NCBI GenBank assembly: GCA_000310025.1
Contig: FN648695.1
Location: 53,769-73,164 of the forward strand
Source: Ectocarpus siliculosus
Lineage: Eukaryota > Sar > Phaeophyceae > Ectocarpales > Ectocarpaceae
DNA length: 19,396 bases
Reading direction: 5' to 3'
Shown: in pieces, positions 1 through 8,267 of the stretch
Position numbering within the stretch: position 1 is the stretch's first letter
How the letters are laid out: every line of letters begins with the position of its first letter
Translations under genes and position numbers: made by a program
Notes under the pieces: generated by a model
What the model saw: only the letters and a program-made list of their open reading frames with translations
Told to the model about the DNA's origin: nothing
Databases searched by the model: none

Positions 1-978
1 GGTACCACTGCATGCCACTCGCCGCCATCGCCAACACATACCAGAGCGCCTTCAGCAACCCCAATCGGGATCGCGTTATAAACGCCGCGCGCGCACTGAT
101 CGACTGCTTTGCCTACTGACATGGGGAGACGACACTGACTTCGCCAACGTCTGGTCCTATATACGTTGACTCCAACAACTAGCATGGCATCTCCACCCCA
201 GCTACTACCGCTTCCGTCGCGAACGCCCTGCCAGCCTTCGTCGACACCGCGGCAGCCGGTTCACCAAAACCGCACGTCCACCACAATCGACTGTTCACAC
301 AAGCCAGCCCCACAGTCCTTCCAGGGCAATCTCCCCACGAACAAGGGCACATCGGGCCGCCACTCCTCCAGCCCAGGTGGCACACCCACGACACGCGGTG
401 GGCGCGGATCACGCGGCAACCATCATGGGGCGCAACTGGGCTTCGGACAGTTTAGACACCAGCGAGGGCCGCGGCTCCAAACGGAACCACGCGTCGGGCC
501 ACCGATCCTCTCCACTCTCCCGGCAAATCCCACCACGGGAAACACGGGAACCACAAACGCTCCGGTCGGCATCAGGAAGATAAGAGTGGACGCACAGCAA
601 CCACGACCACGGACACCACGCGCCACCGGAGGAGACGCGACGGCACAACGAGCCTCAGAATCCTCGTTCTCAACCTGCTAAAGAAGTGCCCCCGTCGGTG
701 TTTGCCATCGGGGTTGGGTTTTCGTCGCTGGCAACGACGTTGTAAAACAACACGCCGATCACTCCGCTAGCAGGCTACCGCTTTTGTTTTTTGGCCTCTG
801 TTTTGTTTTTCTGCGGTAACCATGAATGGTGGTCGAGTAGATCATGTTGTGCGGGGTCGAGAACCCTCACTCCGCTCGAAGGGGACGATCACACCACGTT
901 GTGATAAAAGCACCCTCGAGGCAGTTACACAGTGCTCATAACTGTCTCTGGAAGTGAAAGCACCAGAAAATAAATTAA
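1..978. other. Left-edge region without a supportable gene
   Basis: On the + strand a frame open from the window edge ends at a TGA at 117-119 and reads like a protein C-terminus (it contains AAIANTYQSAFSNPN and AARALIDCFAY); I cannot assign it. From the ATG at 184 a second frame runs to 681 but is only Pro/Thr/Ser/Arg/Gln-rich, has no motif, and overlaps other open frames on both strands, so it may be chance in GC-rich DNA. After it, 690-715 can form an imperfect stem (CCCCGTCGG with CCATCGGGG). An AATAAA-like stretch lies at 968-974, just before the 220-bp repeat. The whole block may be retroelement remains, but no reverse transcriptase, integrase or zinc-knuckle motif is visible. Confidence 0.3.
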
Positions 979-1217
979 TCATACGCAGCTGTCATCCGTA
1001 CAAGGAAAGGAAGTAAGAACAAGATGCCGAACACCCTTAGCAGGATGAGGCGCACCCTTCATACGATTCGCCGAATACCTCACGGGGCTTCGCGCTTGGT
1101 GATGTGAGAGCCTGGTACGGTGAGAACCCGGCGTGCTCCGTCCCGGCTTTGTAGGGATGCGAGGCCATTGGTCAAACGACTACAGCATGCACGACTATGA
1201 GTCCCCCCCCCCTCCCC
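979..1217 (+). repeat. Short non-autonomous retroelement, copy A (SINE-like), poly-C tail
   Basis: About 223 bp (979-1201) followed by a C-rich tail to 1217. It matches 8633-8852 on the opposite strand over its full length, and both copies begin at the same bases (TCATACGCAGC), so it is a discrete unit rather than a random truncation. The last ~69 bp (1133-1201) are related to the 3' end of the LINE copies at 1560-1625 and 15969-16034. Sharing a 3' tail with a LINE is the hallmark of SINEs mobilised by a partner LINE. I do not see a clear tRNA-type box A/box B pair, so the 5' origin is open. The alternative is a 5'-truncated end of a sister LINE subfamily, since the tail keeps the LINE reading frame (an APSR segment followed by a GQ-like segment). 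Confidence 0.6.
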
Positions 1218-1218
1218 C

Positions 1219-1638
1219 GAAGAGGTATACCAGCCGTAGGAGAGAGGAAGAGGAGGATAGACACACATGTCCATGTGGCAAATCTGAGGAGAGTAGACCC
1301 CACATAGTTGGGGAGTGTGAGTTGTACAGGAAGGAAAGAGAGGATCTCGAGGAGGAAATGAGACAGAGAGGGTGTGACATGGACAAGTTTGGTAAATTAG
1401 ACAAAAGCGAAAAAACGATCGCGATAATTGGGGATAGATGGTGGGCACAAGAGGCCCTAGAGGACGGGGATAAGATGTGCAAGAAATTTTTATGGAGTTT
1501 GTGGCAGAAACGTAAAGAGCTCCCAAATGTTGGTGGTGTCTCTAGTAGGTGTAGGAACGGTGCTCCGTCTCGAAAGGGACGCGTGGTCAATGGTCAAATG
1601 ACTATGGCAAGCAACAAATGAGCACGCCCCCCCCCCCC
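1219..1638 (+). mobile_element. LINE (non-LTR retrotransposon) 3' end, 5'-truncated, copy 1
   Basis: This is the C-terminal end of a LINE ORF2-type protein. The frame open from about 1220 to the TGA at 1619-1621 contains a C-x-C-x8-H-x4-C cluster (CPCG, then RPHIVGECELY), the zinc-finger-like motif found downstream of the reverse transcriptase in many LINEs. A conserved tail with Trp-rich IIGDRWWAQEAL and SLWQKRKELPNVGG follows. The copy lacks reverse transcriptase and endonuclease, so it is dead on arrival. It starts directly after the C-rich tail of the repeat at 979-1217 and ends in 12 C at 1627-1638. The protein is almost identical to the copy at 15955-16560, with about five substitutions visible, which points to recent activity. 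The GTG-initiated frame seen from 1133 joins two elements and is not a gene. Confidence 0.85.
1560..1625 (+). other. Structured 3' tail of LINE copy 1
   Basis: The last 66 nt before the poly-C can fold as a three-way structure. GTGCTC at 1560-1565 pairs with GAGCAC at 1620-1625. CGTCTC at 1566-1571 pairs with GGGACG at 1576-1581 around a GAAA tetraloop. ATGGTC at 1590-1595 pairs with GACTAT at 1600-1605 around AAAT. The same sequence, with changes that mostly keep pairing, occurs at 1133-1201, 8633-8700, 8551-8614 and 15969-16034. In stringent-type LINEs such a 3' stem-loop is what the reverse transcriptase recognises; that role here is inference. Confidence 0.6.
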
Positions 1639-1932
1639 GAGGGTGCTCGTCCCTCGCAAGGGCTACACACACGGCGAACAGTTCGACTGTGATGCATACT
1701 CCCGACAATGAAGACGGCGACAACGACAACGGAGGGCAAGTAATTCCTCCTCTAGCAGCCGTAGCACAATCCAATAGCGCCCGCCCTATTGCACCGCGAC
1801 GGCTTGCCTACCTCGTCGACAAGATCTGGACAACGACGACATGCCATCGACGAACAAAAACCGCCCAAGTAGAGCGAGCGAGAGTCCGATCCATCGCTGC
1901 TAGGTACGCCATTCGACCTCAAGCACGCCTGA
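1639..1932. other. Intergenic stretch after LINE copy 1
   Basis: The first bases after the poly-C (about 1641-1651) can pair with the GAGCAC before it, so the tail lies in a local palindrome. A + frame at 1689-1940 is open but Thr/Arg-rich and without motif. I see no supportable gene here. Confidence 0.3.
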
Positions 1933-2397
1933 AAGACTAGGCCCCAGCTTCCTCCAGCTTACAGGCCGCGCTGGCACCAACGCGTTAGGGCAACTATTGG
2001 CATCAACGCGCAGGGGCAACTCTTGGAGTCCACCAAACGAGCTATGTACGACATCCTGCTGCAGGCAGATCCGCTCGTCAATTTCGACAATTCCGACACT
2101 TGGGTACCGGGCTAGCAACTCACCAACGTCATTTCCTCAAACTTCCCTCCGTGCGCTGATCTCTACTCTGTCATTAACGGATTCTTCACACAGGAAGAAA
2201 CCCAGCTCAAACAGGGGATGAGCGGAGGAGAAGCGTCCAAGCTCCTCCTACGACTCATGGCGGGGCAGTTCGGCGAACAGGACCGCTGAGCTGCTTTCTC
2301 GCAGCTCAACGAACACAAAAAAGTAGCGAACGGCACCACGTTTGCGAAGTTCTTCAGCAGTACCGACCCACATCTCATCCAGTGTCGCATATGGTGA
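1933..2397 (+). pseudogene. Gag-like pseudogene with two in-frame stops
   Basis: One + frame reads as plausible protein from 1933 to the TGA at 2395-2397, but it is broken by TAG at 2113-2115 and TGA at 2287-2289. Its segments include QLLESTKRAMYDILLQADP, LYSVINGFFTQEETQLKQG, SKLLLRLMAGQFGEQDR and AFSQLNEHKKVANGTTF. The helix-rich, Gln/Leu-rich text ending in a TTFAKFF-type phrase resembles the capsid part of retroelement Gag proteins, but that is impression, not a named family. The frame runs into the left arm of the foldback at 2365. A 26-bp tandem duplication (1975-2000, 2001-2026) lies inside. It could also be the remains of a host gene. Confidence 0.35.
1975..2026. repeat. 26-bp tandem duplication, two units
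   Basis: 1975-2000 and 2001-2026 are two adjacent 26-bp units that agree at about 21 of 26 positions. They look like one old local duplication inside the gag-like frame. Confidence 0.7.
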
Positions 2398-2654
2398 AAC
2401 GGCATTGGCTAAACTACCCGGAAAGCAGCTAGCCATCACTGGGAAATTGATTGGTGATCTTGATTCTAGTACCCAGCGTGCATCTGGGGTACCATCAAAC
2501 TGGAGTGACAGTTTGATGGCACCAGATGCACGCTGGGTGATAAAAGCCACTAGAAACAAGATCATCGATCTTTCCCAGTAGATGACTAGCTGCTTTCAGG
2601 GCAGTCTAGCCAATGCCGTTTCACCATATTCGACACTGGATGGGATATGGGATC
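2365..2654. repeat. Foldback: large inverted repeat with 6-nt loop
   Basis: The left arm (2365-2502) and right arm (2509-2654) are reverse complements along nearly their full length, separated by six bases (2503-2508). The inner 30 bp are almost perfect (2471-2502 against 2509-2538). The outer parts carry scattered substitutions and small indels, so the repeat is old or evolving. A transcript in either direction would form a hairpin of roughly 140 bp. It may be a foldback or MITE-type transposon, or an inverted duplication of retroelement sequence: each arm holds an open frame with the shared phrase GSLANAVSPY. I did not find convincing target-site duplications. Confidence 0.85.
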
Positions 2655-3423
2655 TGGGTGGCTTTCGACAATTTTGCGTCAAACAAAACTGCGGTCGTAA
2701 TTGGCCCAAGTCATGGTGTCGGGTGTATGCTTCATTTGGGAATCTTAAAACCTGTCACTGACAATGTACTCCGTCACAAGGGCACACAGGTCGAGCAACC
2801 GTTCCTCCTCGTGACAACAATCGTATGCCTCCGGCTCATGACGCAACCCAATAGTAAAGAACGTTTTATCCAATTCGCACTTGGATGTTCGTTGACCAGG
2901 AGTAAAATGCGTGGCCTTTAGCCAGCGACGATCACTGGCGCACGGACTTTCAGGTTTCGGAGAGTTTCACGCCCAGAAAACTGCCGTCACTTTTGGCCGC
3001 CACTGCTGTAGTTTCGCGACACGACCGCGAACAAGCTTTCCGAGAAATTCAAGGGCTTTGCCTCAGCTGCCATTCGACGACAACAACAACAACCTCGTTT
3101 TGCCTTTGCGAGAGGTATCATGTTCCCGTCTGCACGGCATCAAAATGTACTCCAAGATTGATTCTATACAAAAAGGCTTACAACTGTATGTAGAACTTGT
3201 TGTGCTACAAGCAGTATCGAACGAGTCCGGGGGACAAATTTGCAATATTGCCAGAAACGCCTGGCGAACAAAAACACTACAACGACATATCTTTGATGGA
3301 GTCCGTGAGCAAACAGCAGCAACAAGCCGACATGCTACGCACACGACCATCGAGAGTCGGTATCGACTGCTGCTGCAACAGCAGTGCCGTATTGTACTGC
3401 TGTAGACGAGTGGGTGTACTCAC
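2655..3423 (-). other. Probable first intron of the DEK_C gene
   Basis: On the - strand this follows the GTGAGT donor at 3423-3418. No open frame here continues the DEK_C domain after an acceptor, so the next exon is probably further left, past the foldback and LINE pieces or outside the window. CAG/CTG-rich bits lie near 3310-3400. The overlapping + frames at 2911-3643 show no motif. Confidence 0.4.
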
Positions 3424-3543
3424 CGAAAAATGGGTTTCAAGCTTCTTCCGGATGATTTTGAGCGACATCTGTTCTACGTTCGCGACGCGGAGAATCTCTC
3501 TCACTGCAACCTCCAGCTCCGAATCTGTCGGCATGCTAGACAT
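3424..3543 (-). CDS. DEK_C-domain protein, first coding exon (partial gene)
   Basis: From the ATG at 3543 this exon encodes 40 residues (starting MSSMPTDSELEV) and stops at a canonical GTGAGT donor (GT at 3423-3422) in phase 0. The text PTDSELEVAVREIL...KIIRKKLETHF matches the first two helices of the DEK C-terminal-type domain. That domain sits at the N-terminus of many SWIB/UAF30-like chromatin proteins and at the C-terminus of DEK, where it binds DNA. The N-terminal position here favours a SWIB/UAF30-type protein, but the deciding SWIB exon is not visible. A longer frame runs upstream to 3987, but that part is low-complexity and crosses the promoter and DCP1 exon 1, so I chose the ATG at 3543. 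The domain's last helix must come from a missing exon. The gene diverges from DCP1. Confidence 0.65.
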
Positions 3544-3794
3544 CGCTCCGGGAAGCTTCTCCGGTCCACCACACACCACACTCACGCTGCTGCTGTGCAC
3601 CACCCAGGGCAACGGTTCAAACCGCTCCTTGGGGGCACCGTGAGGTATATTTTCTTGAAGGGTATGCAACATTTTCTTCTGTGAAGCAGACTCCTTGTTG
3701 TTGTTGGACCCGCGACCCTCGCAAGAAAAGACAAAGAAACAACAGCAGGGGCCGCCGCGGACGGAGAGCAGAGTGAGAAGAGAAAGGCGCAAAT
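3544..3794. promoter_or_regulatory. Likely bidirectional promoter and 5' UTRs (DEK_C gene / DCP1)
   Basis: Only 251 bp separate the two divergent start codons (3543 on -, 3795 on +), so this block must hold both 5' UTRs and a shared core promoter. It is purine-rich just before the DCP1 ATG and CA/TG-rich on the other side. No clear TATA box is present; the TATATT near 3645 is too isolated to call. Confidence 0.5.
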
Positions 3795-3869
3795 ATGGCT
3801 GCGCCGCAGTCGCTGATCGGTCAGATCGACTTGTCGAATTCGCTGGCCGCCAACCTCTCCACGCTGCAG
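3795..3869 (+). CDS. DCP1: DCP1 exon 1
   Basis: This exon has 25 codons from the ATG at 3795, ending SLAANLSTLQ at a GTGAAC donor (phase 0). It corresponds to the N-terminal helix before the EVH1 sheet. Reading through the donor gives low-complexity text that does not fit the family. Confidence 0.8.
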
Positions 3870-6800
3870 GTGAACAAAATACGGAGAGGAGGTAGTGACC
3901 AAAAGTGTAAGAAGTTTTGTTCGAGTGAGGACCCGACCTTACTATACTATAATAACGCAGCCACCAGCGGCGTTGAGAGCCGGACACTGCCGTGCGCGAC
4001 TGCTGCTGCTACCCGCGTTCAACTTGGGGTTGCGGCTGAAGTGTTGCGCCCTACTACGTTGCTGCTGGTGTGGTCGCTGCTGCTGCTTTTACCCACAGCA
4101 GTGTTGGTAGTCTTGGCTTCAGCGGCGGCGAGACTTTTGCTGCAGATCGACCGCATCGCTCTTGCAAATGGTTGTCAACTGAACGGGCACGGGTGCGGTT
4201 TTTGGGAACGATGCAAAGCCTCTCACCTTTTGCGCACTAGACAACTGTTGTGGTGAAGGCCGTCCCGAGTTTCGCAGGCTTTGTGCCTACCTCTGCGTAG
4301 TGGGGAAAATTTTATATCCAACCACTTGCAGACTCAGTCATGCAGCTGCTGCTGCACGATGGATACGACTGCTGTTGTACAAGTACTGCTTGTAATTTTT
4401 TTGGTAGCCCCATGTTGAAAAATGGGAAGCTGCCGCCATGTTGTACACTAAATACCCAACAAACGGTCCGGCCCTAAATAGCTTATGATTTCGGCCCCGT
4501 ATACGCCTGGTCCCCCCCCAAGCGTTATTTCCTTTTGCATTCGATCGCGTGCAATCGTGCGTGGTGGTTGAGTTTCATAGCATCCTACCGGCCGACCAAT
4601 CGAAACAGCTCCCTCGCGAGTCGCACATGCACAGCAGGTCCGTTGTTGGAACGTGACGACAACGCTTGAAAAAATTATCCGTGGGCGTGTGTGCGTGTTT
4701 CTTCAACCCCATCGACCGCGCCAACCGGCTGACTTTTATTATTGACAGTTTAGCCGGCCTTTTTACAGCAGGACAGATAACGCGACGAGATTTTTTTTTT
4801 TTGCGGTTGGCATCGACAGCGCCATCGGCTGACGACCGTGAGAGGCCGTAATCATTGTCGGCACACTTTGGAGAAAGAGCCACTTTCGGATGGGGATACT
4901 TCGGAAGCCGCCATGTTCTCATTTGACGCTCTTCTGGTCCAATGGATACATACACCAATGGACTAGTCAGCGCTGACTACCCAGTCTAATGGTTTGATTT
5001 CGGCTTCTAAACATCCAATCAAAACAAGTTATTTCACCAAGTGAGAGAGATATTACCGCACCACGTGTTCTTTTCTAGTCGTACTTGTACACCTCCCCCC
5101 TGCAGAAGGTAGGGCAGGAGTGGACATTGGCCGACAAGGCTCAGAATCCCCGAGTGCATTCAGAGTACAAGACGTTCCACCGCTTCGTAGTCTTAGATGC
5201 TGCGGCAACTGACCCCCGGAGTGTGCATTTGTCGATCTTGTCGCCGTCGAGAACCGGCGCTGCGGTACACACGTAACATCGGGCTGCTGGCCAGGGAACG
5301 CTGTGAAGACTTGAACACTGTCCTTTCGATTGGGGCACTGTGTCGAACGGGTATTACTAGTATTTCTTGGTGTATTTCCGAATTAAAAAGAAGCCGGCAC
5401 TAGTCTTGCTACGACAAAAATGGAAGAATGGGTACATACAACATGTGTGTGTTGCACCCCAAACGGTAGCGGGGGTTACGTTCAACATGAGAACGTGCAT
5501 TGTCCATTGCAATGAAACCAGGGGGCACACGTCCTCTTGTTCGAGGCATCCAAAGTGGGGAAACCAACTCACCCCTGTTGTATAGGTCGTCACCGACACC
5601 ACTATGTTGATATCCAATCATATGCATGAATACAACAGAAGCACATCTATGGTCTCATGTCGCTTTGTACGCGTCGTTCGAAGCGGCAAATGGACTAGTG
5701 CAGCGTGCAGTAGAGTACTGGCGTCAGTAGCGATACATTGTGACCCAATTCATGAAGCACATCCAATGTTGATGTCACAAAGCGCTGCAAAGGAAAGGTA
5801 GGGGGGGGGGGGAGGGGTACTTCCGCGTGACCCCCGCTCTCCTAGAGGGCCGCAGAACGAGGAGAGGAGTAGGTGAGAGTAGTAGATTAATGCTGTACAA
5901 GAGGTTGAGGTCGGTGATCGTCGGTGTGCCCGCCGTGCCAGCCGTTTGTGGTTTCAAAGAATGGACACGAACGGAAGCAGTTGTGATGGATGCACGAGCG
6001 AGGGGCTGCGATTTCGAGCAGGTTCAAGAGTGCGGTGTTTGTGCGGGGGGCATGAACGTTTCCAGGCCTCTTGTCCTGCGACGCAAGATTTGCAAGCTTA
6101 GTCCCACACTCGTGTGTCCGGTTTGCGCGGAGTTGTCGGGGGCCCGCGGATTATGTTTGGACGCACCCCCACTTTCTCCCCCCCCGTTCCTGAAAGATGC
6201 AATTTCCTCCAATTCTGGGGTCGGGGCTCTCCTGGCAGCCGTTATTCTTTGCTTCGACCTCAACGTTTCTCGCAGTTGTCAGAAGCGCGAGACGCTCGCG
6301 CGAAGGTAGGCAAGCGGTACCACATGTTTTTGCTCGTGAAGAAGTTTCATTCAACTCTTGTTTTATCTGGAAATTGGGCACGCGCTTTGCGGCCGCTCGC
6401 ACGTTTGCTTGCCACCCTCCCTTTTGGCCTTTGGAGCTCTTTGACCCAAACGAACATACGCCATGCCCACTCTCTCTCCAGCGGCGATTTTTTCCTTCGT
6501 TCCGTGTAGCCTATGCATACATGGCCGCGTGTTTTGGTCGACGTCTTGACGTGATGAAGTCCAACCACTTTTTCGTCGGCTTTCCGCACACCATGCCTAC
6601 GAACCGCCGCCATCGTCTCCTCGAAACCCATACCTATGCCATCAACCCCCACCCATTGACGCCACGCCACCGCGCTCCCAATCCAGAGAAAGGACGAACA
6701 TGTGACTGAGGTGATCGGACACAGCAGCCACGTCACGGTCTACGCCTTGGATGTCAGCACCAAGGCTTGGGTGAGAGGCCGCGGGGGGAGGGGGGGGGGG

Positions 6801-8217
6801 GGGGGGTCGTTGTGTTTGGCCTTGGAGGGGCAGGTGCCTTCTTTGTCTTCTTTAGGGGTGCTTTTTTCTGTGTTGCCGGCGGTAAAACTGGTCGCCGGTG
6901 TGCGTCGATGGCCCGTTGTCGACGGGGGCGAGGGCGGGGTTCTCTTCCGAGTTACTACTTGGGAGCGATGGTTTTCGGAAGCGACCGCGCGTGCGTAGAC
7001 GGGGCGCATACACCACGAAGCGAACCGGGCGTTGTGCGGTTAAACCGCGTTTTCTTCGACCTTGTTTGTGTCCGTGCGGGCCTTTCAGCTAGCCTGGCGT
7101 ATTCTCCAGTAGGAGTTGAGAGTGGGGCGGGGGGGAATGGGGACCTGTTTGTTTCGCTGGGCATCGGCCTCGCTAACCCACCCTCCGCCCTTCCCACCGT
7201 TGCCGGACACACATGAAATGAAGGCTCTTCCCGGTTGCGAGAGTTTGAGCCGTGCCTTGATACGCTAATAGCGCTGTCCGAAGCCTCCGTCATCCATTCC
7301 GAGTTTTTCTTGTGTGGGACCGATGCCACACTGTTTCAGAGCACGAACGCCGGCCCCTCTCCCCCCGACTGTCTGCGAGCCCTCTCTATTTAGTGTCTTC
7401 TTCCACTCGCCATGGTGGGCGCCATCACGCCGCACAGCAGTAGTAACGTTTTTTTTTTTGGTTGCGGTTGTACTCGTGTGTGTACCATGCGTTTTTGCCA
7501 GGAGCGGAAGGGGATGGAGGGGAGTCTTTTCGTCGTCCGGAGAAAAAGTCATCCGCACTTCATGGTGAGGTTTAGGGGAGGCGTCATGCAGACTGGTGTA
7601 TACTCGGGTGGTTCGTCGGTCGTGCTGTCGCCGTCTCTCTCGTCGTGCGCAACGGTTTATCCTTTGCTGCAAGCAGTTTTTTGTCATGCAGAAAGAGCTT
7701 CTGTTGTTCATTTGTTGTGTTTGCTTTGAAGAGCTTTTCGTCTATCGGCCAGCCCGTGTTTAGTGCTGCTCATCCAACTAATAAACGTTTGAATCTCCGT
7801 GGACATTGTCACAACAGTGACCATGCTACGTGGGGTTTCAGTTGATGAGATGTACTCTAATACAAGTATGTTAGCCACTTGCGGCACAGTATCATGACAC
7901 CACGCGCAATTGCCTTGGATCACCATCGGCCTTCTGCGTGTACCGAGCTGTGCAGGATAATGTTTCGCGGGAACCCTTGTTTATTTTTTATATTCGCATG
8001 TTCAACTCTTGGTTTTGCAGGAGGCACGTCGATTGGTTCTCGGACCACAAAGGGGCCATCGGCCTGACTCCCGGTGGCGTTATTGCTCCCACACTCGTAT
8101 GGCCCAGTACATGTTCCGTTCGTCGTTTTTTCATCCCACAGCCGTTATTTCGCCCACACACGACGGTTCGAAAAGTATGATGTTCCCAATTGAGGGTATA
8201 TACAAAGCAAATCTGAC

Positions 8218-8267
<50 letters not shown>

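Noticed and set aside
1133-1621. A single 162-codon gene on the + strand
   Set aside because: It starts at GTG and fuses the tail of the 220-bp repeat, a poly-C run read as Pro, and the LINE C-terminus; it is two elements joined by insertion.
3277-3987. A 236-codon - strand gene
   Set aside because: Only 3424-3543 looks like a domain; the rest reads through a good donor on one side and through the promoter and DCP1 exon 1 antisense on the other.
5802-5820. Another poly-C-tailed retroelement end
   Set aside because: The sequence next to the G/C run does not match the conserved tail on either strand.
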